DNA of 64,000 bases from Agrobacterium sp. a22-2. GTDB lineage: Bacteria; Pseudomonadota; Alphaproteobacteria; Rhizobiales; Rhizobiaceae. The stretch covers positions 248,001 to 312,000 of the forward strand of contig NZ_JAAXMM010000003.1 in NCBI RefSeq assembly GCF_012276985.1, in the 5' to 3' direction. This document shows, piece after piece, positions 26,285 through 35,191 of this stretch. The notes below the pieces were generated by a model. The model made no database searches, was not told where the DNA came from, and saw only the letters and a list, made by a program, of their open reading frames with translations. The stretch's first letter is position 1; each line of letters opens with the position of its first letter. The position numbers and the translations under genes were made by a program.

Positions 26285-27379
26285 ATGATCACAGTTAGCC
26301 CGGAAATCCATCTGTCCCCGCCCGCGGAGCCGCTGCGGCAGACGGCTCTCGGACGCGAGGTCGTCGTGCTGGGGCTTGCTTTCGCCGCCACGCTTTTCGT
26401 GGTGTCCAGCGTTGTCTGGGGGATCGTCGGGGTCGATCCGATCGAATCGGCGCTGGGGAAAATGATCGGTATCAGCGGTGATGCTGTTCTGGCGACCCTG
26501 ATCACGCTTGTCCTGTGGCGCATCCGGGCCCTGAGCCTCGGGATCAAGGCGCTGGTGGCCTGTCTGCTATCCCTCGGCGCAGCGCCGGTTTCCGGGATGC
26601 TGGACTGGGGCATCCATATGGCCTGCGTGTGGCCCGAGCCGGTGCCCTTCAATCCGCAATATTTCGCGCAGGTGGTCGTCTTTACCACATCGGAGCTGTT
26701 CGGCTGGTCCTGCCTCTACCTGGCCCTGCAATACAATGCGCAGGTACGCGCGTCCGAGCGGCGGCTCGCCGCAATGCGCGAGGAGGCTTTGTCCGCCCAG
26801 ATGCGGGCACTGCAATATCAGGTCAATCCGCACTTCCTGTTCAATACCCTCAATTCCATCGCCGGTTTGATGGAAGAAGGTTCCACCGAAACGGCGCGCG
26901 ACATGGTGCTGCGATTGGCGAACTTCCTGCGGCAGACGCTGGCCCTCGACCCTATGGCGGATGTGCGGCTGGATGCAGAAATTGCCCTTCAACTGGACTA
27001 TCTCGGCATAGAGGAAACCCGCTTCTCCGACCGGATGGAGGTGTCGCTCGATGTCGATCCGTCCTTTGGATCCGCAAGAGTTCCGGGCCTGATCCTTCAG
27101 CCGCTGGTCGAGAACGCCGTCAAACACGGGGTGGCCCGGACGCCGGGGCCAGCAGTGCTGATCCTTGGCGCGCGGCGAAGCGACGATGGTTCTCTCCGGC
27201 TGTGGGTCGAAAACTCCGTGCCGCTGAGCGACGCGAACCAGCCCGAGGGTATGGGGATCGGCCTTGCCAATGTCGCCAACCGGCTGGCCACCCGCTATGC
27301 CGGTGCTGCCGAATGCGTCACCGTGCCGGCCGGGCCTGGGCGCAACCGCGTCGAAATACGAATGCCGCTCGTTCTATGA
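26285..27379 (+). CDS. LytS-like sensor histidine kinase
   Basis: A 364-residue membrane kinase. Four hydrophobic helices (about 24-48, 65-80, 87-112, 124-148) form the input domain without an obvious extracellular sensor. LQYQVNPHFLFNTLNSI is the His_kinase motif with the phospho-acceptor His at about 183, PLVENAVKHG is the N box and GIGLANVANRL the G box of the ATPase. This is the class that partners LytTR regulators, and the regulator gene overlaps its stop by 4 bases. It is divergent from the RTX gene, a possible target. Confidence 0.92.
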   Translation: MITVSPEIHLSPPAEPLRQTALGREVVVLGLAFAATLFVVSSVVWGIVGVDPIESALGKMIGISGDAVLATLITLVLWRIRALSLGIKALVACLLSLGAAPVSGMLDWGIHMACVWPEPVPFNPQYFAQVVVFTTSELFGWSCLYLALQYNAQVRASERRLAAMREEALSAQMRALQYQVNPHFLFNTLNSIAGLMEEGSTETARDMVLRLANFLRQTLALDPMADVRLDAEIALQLDYLGIEETRFSDRMEVSLDVDPSFGSARVPGLILQPLVENAVKHGVARTPGPAVLILGARRSDDGSLRLWVENSVPLSDANQPEGMGIGLANVANRLATRYAGAAECVTVPAGPGRNRVEIRMPLVL

Positions 27380-28164
27380 CGGCGCAACTGACCATCCTCG
27401 TCGTGGACGACGAGCAGATCGCGCGCCGGCGCCTTCTTCGCTTGTTGCGAACGATGGACGATGTGGTCGTGGTCGGCGAGGCGTCGGACGTGGAAACGGC
27501 CGTGACCGCCGCGCAGACGCTGCGCCCGGATCTGATGCTGCTGGATGTCCAGATGCCCGGCGGCGACGGTTTCTCAGTCATCGACCGGCTCGGTGCCTTG
27601 TCTCCTCTGGTCGTCTTCGTGACCGCGTTCGACCATCATGCGCTACAGGCTTTCGAGGTCCAGGCGGTGGACTACGTGACCAAGCCGGTCGATATTGCGC
27701 GCCTGGAAGCCGCCGTCCGACGGGCGCGGGCGACCGTTGCCGGCCAAGGTCGCGAAGAGTTGGTCGCCGATCTGCTCGCAACGGTCGAGGCCCTGCGGCG
27801 TTCCTTGCGCCAGAGCCAAAGCGCGGACCAGGGCCAGCCCCGATCGTTCTGGGTCAAGAACCGCGGCGTGCACCAGCGGATCGGAGCCGAGAGCATCGAT
27901 TATATCCAGGCCGAACGCGACTATGTCCGGCTCTTTGCCGGCGGTCAGTCGCACCTGATTTCCGAGAGCATTTCGGCGATGGAAAGCCGGCTCGCACCGC
28001 TGGGCTTCCTGCGGATCCACCGCAGCACGCTGGTGCGGCGCGACACCGTGGTGCAAATGTTGCAGGGCCGATACGGCACGATGACGCTGCGCCTGCGAGA
28101 TGGCACCGACCTGCGTGTCGGGCGGACATATGCCGATGACTTGCGGTCCGCACTGGGGCTTTGA
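27376..28164 (+). CDS. LytTR-family response regulator
   Basis: A 262-residue regulator. The receiver domain has the acidic pair in VVDDEQ, phospho-acceptor Asp about 57 in LMLLDVQMPG, the Thr in FVTAFD and Lys in YVTKPVD. After a linker, residues about 155-255 form a LytTR DNA-binding domain (IDYIQAERDYVRLFA, FLRIHRSTLVRRDTV, LRVGRTYADDL). The ATG overlaps the kinase stop (ATGA), so the true gene starts here although the frame is open further upstream. It converges on bufD with a 2-base gap and no terminator. Confidence 0.93.
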   Translation: MTAQLTILVVDDEQIARRRLLRLLRTMDDVVVVGEASDVETAVTAAQTLRPDLMLLDVQMPGGDGFSVIDRLGALSPLVVFVTAFDHHALQAFEVQAVDYVTKPVDIARLEAAVRRARATVAGQGREELVADLLATVEALRRSLRQSQSADQGQPRSFWVKNRGVHQRIGAESIDYIQAERDYVRLFAGGQSHLISESISAMESRLAPLGFLRIHRSTLVRRDTVVQMLQGRYGTMTLRLRDGTDLRVGRTYADDLRSALGL

Positions 28165-28166
28165 AC

Positions 28167-28664
28167 TCAGGATTTTCGCGGCGGGACGAGGGGATCGATC
28201 GCGATCCGGCCGCTGCCGAACACCATCAGCGCCAGCGCCATCGCGGCCCAAGGCAGGTGGAAATTCGCCCAGCCGTCCGGAATGGTGAGCTGGATCACCA
28301 CGGTCATCAGCAGCAGGCCGAGCGCCGCAAAACGCGTTCCAAACCCTAAGACCAGGAGGACCGGCAAGACCAGTTCGCCGGTCCCTGCTGCCGCGGCCAT
28401 GGTGAGCGGAAAGGGATAGGAAAACTGGTTGCCGAGGATATGCAGCTTGAACTCCTCCTGGAACAGAAACTGCGCACCGGGCGAAAGGGTCAGGAAACCG
28501 TCCCATTTCGTGAGCCCCGACTTAAAGAAGGGAACCGCCAGCGCCAGGCGCAATGCGAGAAGCGGTAGCGATGACGGAACGGATGCCAGAAGGCTTTCGA
28601 CGTGCAGAATCGGTGCGGCAAGACGGGCAATCGGTCGGTTGTTAGGCGTCGTTTCGAGGCTCAT
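28167..28664 (-). CDS. bufD: DoxX-family membrane protein of the bufferin operon
   Basis: A 165-residue four-helix inner-membrane protein of the DoxX family: ALRLALAVPFFKSGLTKWDGF at about 35-55 is the typical first helix and loop, then LTMAAAAGTGELVLPVLLVLG and the C-terminal ALALMVFGSGRIAIDPL. It is the last gene of bufABCD, 12 bases after bufC. DoxX proteins accompany bufferin operons in Caulobacter-type loci; a role in redox or membrane handling of the modified peptide is not established. The symbol follows gene order and family. Confidence 0.8.
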   Translation of the reverse strand: MSLETTPNNRPIARLAAPILHVESLLASVPSSLPLLALRLALAVPFFKSGLTKWDGFLTLSPGAQFLFQEEFKLHILGNQFSYPFPLTMAAAAGTGELVLPVLLVLGFGTRFAALGLLLMTVVIQLTIPDGWANFHLPWAAMALALMVFGSGRIAIDPLVPPRKS

Positions 28665-28676
28665 GGCCGGTATCCT

Positions 28677-29435
28677 TTAGGGTGCGAGAGGGCTGAATGC
28701 GCCGAGGCTGATCAGCCCCGTCAGCGCCGTGCCGAAATCGAAATGGGTGTCGTCGACAAGAGCAGCCTCCGCGGCCTCAGCGAGGGTTTCGGCGCCGAAT
28801 AATGCCGCAGCAAACACGGCATCCCGGGCGGCAAGGACAATCACCTCGACGGTCATTTCCGGTCGCACGATCAGCACGGTCTCGGGCTGCCAGCTGGCGG
28901 GCGGCCGGACCATCTCTTGCTGATGGGCATTCCAGATCGAGCCGATCGGATAATTCGAGCCGATGAGGCTTGCGGAGGGATGGGGAACAAGCCGCAGGTC
29001 GCCGAGGCTTGCCGGTGCGATGGCCGCGATATCCGCAAGGGCGAGCGGGATTGCGTCCGCTGCGTGATAGGCTCGCCGCCAGGCGATCTCGATCCGCGCG
29101 ATATCCGGCAGATAGGCAAGGGCTTGCGCCGGCGGGAACTGCGCGATGAACTCCGGAAAGTCGCGGCCATAGTCCATCATCAGCGGTGTCGACGGCCGGC
29201 GATCCTGGGCATAGATCCGTGCCATGGCGGCAAAGAAGTCGGAGCCGACCAACCGCGCCGTGACCGGAAAGTTCTGGGCCAGCGCCCGGGTCAGCCCGAC
29301 GAAGACATTGTTGCGGTAGACCGCAAAGCGCGCCGTGTCGGCCTCGCCGCGGGCGGTGGTGATGCCGTCGGGCAGCGGCCGGTCGGAGTGCAGCAATGCC
29401 CCGATGAAACTCGCCTGGCTGGTCGCGAAATCCAT
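28677..29435 (-). CDS. bufC: BufC/HvfC-type partner protein (DUF2063)
   Basis: A 252-residue partner of the MNIO enzyme, recognised by the DUF2063 N-terminus: QASFIGALLHSD, RFAVYRNNVFVGL, LAQNFPVTARLVGSDFFAAMARIYA. The C-terminal half supplies the recognition fold that binds the precursor peptide in studied homologues. It starts 2 bases after bufB, so the two are translated together. Although the N-terminal family is named putative DNA-binding, in this context its role is peptide recognition with BufB. Confidence 0.88.
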   Translation of the reverse strand: MDFATSQASFIGALLHSDRPLPDGITTARGEADTARFAVYRNNVFVGLTRALAQNFPVTARLVGSDFFAAMARIYAQDRRPSTPLMMDYGRDFPEFIAQFPPAQALAYLPDIARIEIAWRRAYHAADAIPLALADIAAIAPASLGDLRLVPHPSASLIGSNYPIGSIWNAHQQEMVRPPASWQPETVLIVRPEMTVEVIVLAARDAVFAAALFGAETLAEAAEAALVDDTHFDFGTALTGLISLGAFSPLAP

Positions 29436-29437
29436 GG

Positions 29438-30319
29438 TCAGGCCGCCTGGATCTGTCGGCTGTTGCGACCGGCCGCTTCTGCGGCCAGCATCGCATCCGC
29501 GCGCCTGGCCTCGGCAAACAGGGTTGCGAAATCCGGGACGTCATTGTCCCATTCGATCAGCGTCGGACACGGTCCGCAGCGCTGTAGTGTGTGTTGGTAG
29601 AGGGCTATCACGTCGCTTTTGACCGCCGTGCCATGGGCGTCGATGAGCAGCCGATCGCCGGCATCGTCGACCGTTTCGTCATATCCCGCCAGATGGATCT
29701 CGCCGACGAACTCCATCGGGAAGCGATCGATATAGGCGGTAGCGTCCAGCCGGTGGTTGACCGCCGAGACCGTGACATTGTTGACGTCGAGCAGCAGGCC
29801 GCAGCCGGTGCGCCGGGCGATTTCCGCCAGGAAGTCGATCTCGTCGATCGTACTGTCCTTGAATAATACATAGGTCGAGGGGTTTTCGAGCAGCAGTCGC
29901 TGGCCGAGCGCCTGCTGGGTCTCGTCGACATGGTCGATGACGCGCGCCAGGGTTTCCGGCGTGTAGGGCAGCGGCAGAAGATCGTTCAGGAAGCCTGTGT
30001 CGTGGGTCGACCAGGCCAGATGTTCGGAGAAGCTCTGGGGTTTGTAGCGCTCGATCAGGGCGCGCAACCGCTTGAGATGAGCCCGGTCGAGCCCCTGGGC
30101 GGCGCCGATCGACAGGCCGACGCCATGCAGCGACAGGGGATAGAGTTCGGCGATCGCCTCGAGGTAACGGTGCGGCGGGCCGCCGGCGCCCATGTAGTTT
30201 TCGGCATGCACTTCAAAGAAGCCGACATCCGGCCGATCGGTCAAAATGGTCTCGTAATGTTCGGGTTTGAGGCCGAGGCCGGCGCGGGCCGGCAGGGCGG
30301 GGGCTTTTGCGGCGGTCAT
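29438..30319 (-). CDS. bufB: MNIO (DUF692) peptide-modifying oxidase
   Basis: A 293-residue TIM-barrel multinuclear non-heme iron oxidase. Metal-binding signatures in order are [54 protein letters not shown] and IEWDND. The ATG at 30319 has AAAGGAGAG upstream and gives the family start; the longer open frame is not used. MNIO enzymes of this type convert Cys residues of a precursor into 5-thiooxazole groups. The substrate is the DUF2282 peptide encoded 66 bases upstream. Confidence 0.92.
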   Translation of the reverse strand: MTAAKAPALPARAGLGLKPEHYETILTDRPDVGFFEVHAENYMGAGGPPHRYLEAIAELYPLSLHGVGLSIGAAQGLDRAHLKRLRALIERYKPQSFSEHLAWSTHDTGFLNDLLPLPYTPETLARVIDHVDETQQALGQRLLLENPSTYVLFKDSTIDEIDFLAEIARRTGCGLLLDVNNVTVSAVNHRLDATAYIDRFPMEFVGEIHLAGYDETVDDAGDRLLIDAHGTAVKSDVIALYQHTLQRCGPCPTLIEWDNDVPDFATLFAEARRADAMLAAEAAGRNSRQIQAA

Positions 30320-30348
30320 GTTGGCTCTCCTTTGCCATGTCGATGCAT

Positions 30349-30377
30349 GCGGAGGCCCGGACAGGCCGGGCCTCCGC
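30349..30377 (-). promoter_or_regulatory. Intercistronic hairpin between bufA and bufB
   Basis: GCGGAGGCCCGG (30349-30360) and CCGGGCCTCCGC (30366-30377) form a perfect 12-base stem with a 5-base loop, 8 bases after the bufA stop, without a U-tract. It fits partial termination or 3' protection that keeps precursor peptide mRNA in excess over enzyme mRNA. Confidence 0.65.
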
Positions 30378-30385
30378 GGCAAGGG

Positions 30386-30673
30386 TCAGCCCTTCATGGG
30401 TTCCAGGGTGCCCATGTGGCCATCGACATTCATGCTCGTGCAGGTACCGGCCGGAACGGCCTTCCAGGCATTGCCCTGATAGTCCATCGTCGAGGTGCCG
30501 GCGCAGGTCGTGCCTGCGCCGGCGGCGCAATCGTTCTGGCCCTTCAGCGAAATGCCGTAGCACTTCTCGTTGCCGACCATTTTTTCCGCCGGCAGGGGAG
30601 CGGCGAAGGAAACTGAGGCAAGGGCCGTGGCGAGCGAGCCGGCGAGAGCGAGGGTGAGCGTGGAACGGTTCAT
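30386..30673 (-). CDS. bufA: Bufferin precursor peptide (DUF2282)
   Basis: A 95-residue RiPP precursor. An Ala-rich signal peptide spans residues 1-24 (cleavage near SFA-A), so the mature peptide reaches the periplasm. The 70-residue core has four Cys (about 38, 49, 57, 78) in the DUF2282 pattern EKCYGIS, QNDC, TTCAGTS and GTCTS. In the studied Caulobacter bufferins, core Cys residues become thiooxazoles that bind copper; that activity here is inference from family. AGAGGAG lies 8 bases before the ATG, and a SigF-type promoter lies at 30729-30754. Confidence 0.9.
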   Translation of the reverse strand: MNRSTLTLALAGSLATALASVSFAAPLPAEKMVGNEKCYGISLKGQNDCAAGAGTTCAGTSTMDYQGNAWKAVPAGTCTSMNVDGHMGTLEPMKG

Positions 30674-30728
30674 GGATGTTCTCCTCTTGGAATGTCCGCG
30701 GGCCGGTCATCGGCCGCGTATTCCTGTC

Positions 30729-30754
30729 TTCGAACCGAACAACTCGGTTGTTAC
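30729..30754 (-). promoter_or_regulatory. SigF-type ECF promoter of bufA
   Basis: On the minus strand GTAAC (30754-30750) is followed after 17 bases by CGAA (30732-30729). This equals the GTAACn-N16-CGAA form described for Caulobacter SigF. Expected transcription start is near 30722, giving a leader of about 50 bases before bufA. Confidence 0.65.
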
Positions 30755-30820
30755 AGTCGCTCGCAAACACGAAAGCGTGATTGGCGGTTTGGCCTCGTTG
30801 GACATTATTTCCGCCGCCGC

Positions 30821-30846
30821 GTAACAAGAAGGCCGCTGCGCACGTA
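30821..30846 (+). promoter_or_regulatory. Possible SigF-type promoter of sigF-nrsF
   Basis: GTAAC at 30821-30825, 17 bases, then CGTA at 30843-30846: the same spacing as the bufA promoter with one mismatch in the -10. The leader before the TTG at 30862 would be only about 10 bases, which weakens the call. It would make the sigma factor autoregulated. Confidence 0.4.
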
Positions 30847-30861
30847 TGGGAGAGACAGGCA

Positions 30862-31404
30862 TTGAGCGTTCGCGACGAAGATGAGCTTGCCGGTCTGCTG
30901 CGCGCCGCGATTGCCGGCGACGAGAAGGCTTATGCGGCGTTTCTGGGCAGGACGGCGGCCATCGTGCGCGGCTTTGTGCGCCGCAAGATCGTGCGCGGTG
31001 GCGTCGATCCGGAAGACATCGTGCAGGAAACACTGCTGGCGATCCATCTGAAGCGCCATACCTGGCGTCAGGACGCGTCGGTTTTGCCCTGGATCTATGC
31101 CATCGCCCGCTTCAAGCTGATCGACGCGTTTCGCCGCCGCGGCCGGGTTGTCGAGGTCGAGATCGACGATATTGCGGAAAGCTATGCCCAGCCGGAAACG
31201 GAGACGGTGAGCGACCGCGATATAGACCGGGTGCTGGACGGACTGGCGCCGGGTCAGCGTTCGGTCGTGGCGGCCATTTCTGTCGACGGGCACTCGATCG
31301 GCGAGACGGCCGTGAAGCTGAACATGACCGAAACGGCGGTTCGCGTGGCGCTGCATCGCGGCCTGCAGTCGATTGTAAGGAAGTTTGGACGGAGCGTGAC
31401 ATGA
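30862..31404 (+). CDS. sigF: ECF sigma factor, SigF-like
   Basis: A 180-residue ECF sigma factor. Region 2 contains VDPEDIVQETLLAIHLKRHTW and YAIARFKLIDAFRRRGR; region 4 has LAPGQRSVVAAISVDGHSIGETAVKLNMTETAVRVALHRG at the C-terminus. There is no good ATG: the TTG at 30862 is chosen for its GGGAGAGA ribosome site, with a TTG at 30781 as alternative. It overlaps the NrsF-type anti-sigma gene by 4 bases and is divergent from bufABCD, the same arrangement as Caulobacter sigF, which drives bufferin genes under copper or chromate/cadmium stress. Confidence 0.88.
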   Translation: MSVRDEDELAGLLRAAIAGDEKAYAAFLGRTAAIVRGFVRRKIVRGGVDPEDIVQETLLAIHLKRHTWRQDASVLPWIYAIARFKLIDAFRRRGRVVEVEIDDIAESYAQPETETVSDRDIDRVLDGLAPGQRSVVAAISVDGHSIGETAVKLNMTETAVRVALHRGLQSIVRKFGRSVT

Positions 31405-32039
31405 AGACCGATGATCTCATCAAGGCCCTGCAGGCCGACGGTTCGAAACCGGTCTTGCCGCTCAGGCGCGCCTGGGTCGTGGCAGCCGTTCTGGCGACGG
31501 TCATCGCGGCGATTGCCTTTTTCATCCTGCTCGGTCCGCGCCCCGACATTGCCGTGGCAGTCCACACGCTGCGCTTCCTGTTCAAGTTCGTCCTGACGCT
31601 GACGCTGACCGGCACGGCCTTTGTCTATCTGAGGGCGCTTGCTCGACCCGGCGCGAACACGGCACATATCGCGCCCTGGCTGGTGGTCGGCCCCGTGCTG
31701 ATCGGCTTAGCGGTCGTCGCCGAACTGTTTGCCGTGCCGGCTGATCAATGGGCGACCTACTGGCAAGGTCAAAACAATCTCGTGTGCATGACCTATATCC
31801 CGATCATCGGTCTCGGGCCGCTCGCCGCGTTCCTGGCAGCCCTTCGCCATGGCGCGCCGACCCGCCCACGCCTTGCCGGCGCCATTGCTGGCCTGCTGGC
31901 CGGCGGACTGGCTGCAACCTTCTATGCCGCCCATTGCCCGGATGATTCGCCGCTGTTTGTTGCCACCTGGTATTCGGTCGCGATTGCCATTCTGATGGCG
32001 CTCGGCATGGGCCTCGGGCCCCGCGTCGCCCGCTGGTAA
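31401..32039 (+). CDS. nrsF: NrsF-type anti-sigma factor (DUF1109)
   Basis: A 212-residue inner-membrane protein with six predicted helices (starting about 24, 57, 92, 131, 158 and 189) and a short cytoplasmic N-terminus that would hold SigF. Two Cys, about 129 (NNLVCMTY) and 179 (AAHCPDD), match the conserved pair shown in Caulobacter NrsF to be needed for stress release. It is translationally coupled to sigF. Metal or oxidant attack on the two Cys would free SigF; that mechanism is from family knowledge. Confidence 0.88.
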   Translation: MKTDDLIKALQADGSKPVLPLRRAWVVAAVLATVIAAIAFFILLGPRPDIAVAVHTLRFLFKFVLTLTLTGTAFVYLRALARPGANTAHIAPWLVVGPVLIGLAVVAELFAVPADQWATYWQGQNNLVCMTYIPIIGLGPLAAFLAALRHGAPTRPRLAGAIAGLLAGGLAATFYAAHCPDDSPLFVATWYSVAIAILMALGMGLGPRVARW

Positions 32040-32138
32040 TCACCAGAAAGAGCCTGGCGACGTGGCGGACCGGCTGCAAAGGCTCGCGATCCCGGCATGA
32101 CCTGTGCCATAGTGCGGTCTCCTCATGAAAGCGATTCC

Positions 32139-34013
32139 ATGCCGCAGACGCCCCACCGTATCGATGCCCTGTTCGACAAGGCCCCCTTTGACCGCGACGG
32201 GACGAAAGATCCGCTTGCCATCCTGAAGCAGGTCTATGGCTATCCGGCCTTTCGCGGCAAGCAGGCCGCCGTCATCAACCAGGTGGTCTCGGGCGGCGAT
32301 GCGGTCGTGCTGTTTCCAACCGGCGCCGGCAAATCCCTGTGCTTCCAGATCCCGGCCCTGTGCCGTGACGGTGTCGGCATCGTCGTGTCGCCGCTGATCG
32401 CGCTGATGCGCGACCAGGTGGAAGCCCTGAAGCAATTGGGCGTCAGGGCCGCAGCGCTCAATTCCTCGCTGACGCGGGACGAATATGCGGATGTCCGCCG
32501 GGCGATTGCCAATGGCGCGCTGGATCTTCTCTATGTGACGCCGGAGCGTATCGTCACGCCGGCCTTCAAGGAAGTGATCGGCAATGCGAAGATTTCGCTG
32601 TTTGCTATCGATGAGGCCCATTGCGTGTCCCAGTGGGGCCATGATTTCCGGCCGGAATATCGCGAGCTTGGCCGGCTGGCTGAGGACTATCCCGGCGTGC
32701 CGCGGCTGGCGCTGACGGCAACGGCCGATCCGCATACCCGCGAAGACATCATCGACAAGCTGGCCCTGCGCTCGGCCGAAGTGTTCACGACATCGTTCGA
32801 CAGGCCGAACATCGCCTACGAAATCGTCGAACGCGACCAGCCGCGCCAGCAGCTGCTGCGCTTTCTGAACCGCCACAAGGGATCGAGCGGCATCGTCTAC
32901 TGCCTGTCTCGCGCCAAGGTAGAGGACACGTCCGAATGGCTGAACACCCAAGGGGTGCGGTCGCTCGCCTATCACGCCGGCATGGACCGCGCCGTGCGTG
33001 ACGCCAACCAGGATGCCTTTCTTAAGGAAGAGGATCTCTGCCTGGTGGCCACCGTCGCCTTTGGCATGGGCATCGACAAGCCGAACGTGCGTTACGTCGC
33101 CCATCTCGACCTGCCGGGCTCGGTCGAGGCCTATTATCAGGAAACCGGACGCGCCGGGCGCGACGGGCTGCCGTCGGATGTCTGGATGGCCTATGGCATG
33201 GCCGATGTCATCCAGCGCGGCCGGATGATCGACCAGGGCACGTCGGGCGACGATATCAAGCGTGTCGAACGGGCCAAGCTCAATGCACTGCTGGCGATCT
33301 GCGAGACCCCCGGCTGCCGGCGCCAGGCGATTCTTGCCCATTTCGGCGAGGCGCATGGCGGTTCGTGCGGCAATTGCGACACCTGCCTGAAACCCGTCGA
33401 GACCTGGGACGGAACCGATGCGGCGATCAAGGCTTTGGCGGCGATCTACCGGACCGGCGAACGCTTCGGCACTGGCCATCTGATCGACGTGCTGCTCGGA
33501 CTTGAAAACGAAAAGACCGCCCGCTTCGGCCATGTCGACATGCCGGTCTTCGGGGTCGGCAAGGACATTCCCTCCAAGACCTGGCAGTCGGTCTATCGCC
33601 AACTCTTGGCTGCCGGTCTCGTCAGCGTCGATCACGACGCCTTCGGGGCGCTGAAGCTGGAGCCGGACGCGCGGGCCGTCTTCAAGCGCGAACGGGAAGT
33701 TCGCTTCCGCAAGGACCGGCCGACCACCGGCAAGGCCTCGCGGACCGCATCGGCGAGTTCGACGAATGCCAAAGCCGGGCTGGAAGGATCGGATCTCGAA
33801 CTTTTCGAGGCGCTCCGCGGTGCCCGCATGGCGATCGCCAAGGAGCTTGCCGTGCCGCCCTATGTCGTTTTCCCGGACACGACGCTGGTTGCGTTTGCCA
33901 CCGAGCGCCCGACCAGCCGCGACGCGCTGCTTGGTATTTCGGGCGTCGGCCAGTCTAAGCTGGAGCGTTATGGCGATGCCTTCCTGAAGGTGATCCGGGC
34001 ACATCAGAGATAG
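32139..34013 (+). CDS. recQ: RecQ-type ATP-dependent DNA helicase
   Basis: A 624-residue 3'-5' helicase. Motif I is [13 protein letters not shown], motif [20 protein letters not shown], motif [11 protein letters not shown], motif [17 protein letters not shown] and motif [12 protein letters not shown]. The zinc-binding RQC segment has CETPGC and CGNCDTC, then a winged helix, and the C-terminal 75 residues form one HRDC domain ([20 protein letters not shown]). The ATG at 32139 is preferred to a TTG/ATG-like start at 32097. This is a complete RecQ; its role is recombination and stalled-fork repair. It is unrelated to its neighbours. Confidence 0.93.
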   Translation: MPQTPHRIDALFDKAPFDRDGTKDPLAILKQVYGYPAFRGKQAAVINQVVSGGDAVVLFPTGAGKSLCFQIPALCRDGVGIVVSPLIALMRDQVEALKQLGVRAAALNSSLTRDEYADVRRAIANGALDLLYVTPERIVTPAFKEVIGNAKISLFAIDEAHCVSQWGHDFRPEYRELGRLAEDYPGVPRLALTATADPHTREDIIDKLALRSAEVFTTSFDRPNIAYEIVERDQPRQQLLRFLNRHKGSSGIVYCLSRAKVEDTSEWLNTQGVRSLAYHAGMDRAVRDANQDAFLKEEDLCLVATVAFGMGIDKPNVRYVAHLDLPGSVEAYYQETGRAGRDGLPSDVWMAYGMADVIQRGRMIDQGTSGDDIKRVERAKLNALLAICETPGCRRQAILAHFGEAHGGSCGNCDTCLKPVETWDGTDAAIKALAAIYRTGERFGTGHLIDVLLGLENEKTARFGHVDMPVFGVGKDIPSKTWQSVYRQLLAAGLVSVDHDAFGALKLEPDARAVFKREREVRFRKDRPTTGKASRTASASSTNAKAGLEGSDLELFEALRGARMAIAKELAVPPYVVFPDTTLVAFATERPTSRDALLGISGVGQSKLERYGDAFLKVIRAHQR

Positions 34014-34136
34014 GTTGGCAGGAGCCTGTTCACGCTGCGCAAGTCAGGGGCGCTTGAAGGACTTCGGCAAAGAGCCGTTGATAAAATGGTCCTGCCGTGT
34101 TTTGTCTCGATCGCCCTTCAATGACGGACCCTTGTG

Positions 34137-35129
34137 ATGATCACCCTCCAGCAGGTTGCCTCCCGCGCCGGCTGCTCGATTGCAACCGTATCGCGCGTCT
34201 TGAACCGTACAGGACCGGTCAGCGATGACATGGTCCGCAGGGTCCGCCGTGCGGCGGCCGAACTTGGCTATCGCCCGGCGGGCGGCGCATCGGGCTCGCC
34301 GCGACGGCGTCCGGTGGTCGGCGTGCTCATCCCGAGCATCACCAATCCCGTTTTTGCCGCCTCCCTGTCCAGCATTCAGAACCGCATGCTGGTGGCCGGC
34401 CATGGCGTTTTGATCGCCCAGTCGGATTATGACCCGGCCCGCGAGCTGGACGCGGTCGCGGCCCTGCTCAACGAACAGCCGACCGGATTGATCCTCACCG
34501 TCTGCGATGCGGAGACCAGCAAGGCATTGTCCGACGATCTGCCGCCGACGGTACTTCTGGGCAATGCGCCGACGGGTCGGTTTCCCGCAGCCGTCAGCGC
34601 CGACAATCGCCAGGCCAGCCGCGATATCACCGAGCATCTTCTCGCGCTCGGCCATAAGCAGATCCTCTTCGTCTCCGGCCACTTTGCCGCCTCCGATCGG
34701 GCAAGGCTGCGCTACAGCGGGTATTGCGATGCCATGGCGGCCGCCGATCTGCCCGGGCTTGAGGCGTTGCAGATCCCCTTTGTCGACGGCTTCGATGCGC
34801 TCGATCTGTCCGACGCGCTGTCCCGCTTCGCGCCCTCGGCGATCATCGCCTCCAACGATCTCCTGGCGCTGGGCGTTATTGCGGCACTCAGGCGTCAGGG
34901 TCTTTCGGTGCCGGGGGATATCTCCGTTGCAGGCTTCGACGGCATTGCCATCGGCCGGCTGACCCATCCCATACTGACCACCGTCGAGATGCCGGATGCG
35001 ACCATGGGGGCAGCTGCCGCCTCGCTGCTCCTCGACATGGCCGAAAATGCGGTGGCGCCGCGCCATCTGCAGGTGGCGCACCGCCTGCGTTCCGGGGGCT
35101 CGGTGCGCGATGTCCGCAGCGAGGCCTGA
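34137..35129 (+). CDS. LacI-family transcriptional regulator
   Basis: A 330-residue repressor. The N-terminal helix-turn-helix and hinge read ITLQQVASRAGCSIATVSRVLN and YRPAGG, followed by a periplasmic-binding-like sugar domain (GVLIPSITNPVFAASL, SNDLLALGVIAAL, SVAGFDG). A GTG at 34134 directly precedes the ATG. It converges on the Ugp-type operon (terminator at 35147), which it may control; no operator was identified with confidence. Confidence 0.88.
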   Translation: MITLQQVASRAGCSIATVSRVLNRTGPVSDDMVRRVRRAAAELGYRPAGGASGSPRRRPVVGVLIPSITNPVFAASLSSIQNRMLVAGHGVLIAQSDYDPARELDAVAALLNEQPTGLILTVCDAETSKALSDDLPPTVLLGNAPTGRFPAAVSADNRQASRDITEHLLALGHKQILFVSGHFAASDRARLRYSGYCDAMAAADLPGLEALQIPFVDGFDALDLSDALSRFAPSAIIASNDLLALGVIAALRRQGLSVPGDISVAGFDGIAIGRLTHPILTTVEMPDATMGAAAASLLLDMAENAVAPRHLQVAHRLRSGGSVRDVRSEA

Positions 35130-35146
35130 GGGTCTGCAACGCAAAA

Positions 35147-35169
35147 CGGCCGCCCCGAAGAGGCGGCCG
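35147..35169. terminator. Bidirectional terminator
   Basis: CGGCCGCC and GGCGGCCG form an 8-base GC stem with a 7-base loop between the convergent LacI gene and Ugp-type operon. On the minus strand TTTT follows directly, making a good intrinsic terminator for the operon. Confidence 0.8.
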
Positions 35170-35191
35170 CTGATTGTCTTCAGGTTTTAGA

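Noticed and set aside
32040..34004. A 650-codon minus-strand frame opposite recQ
   Set aside because: Antisense shadow of the helicase gene; no family features.
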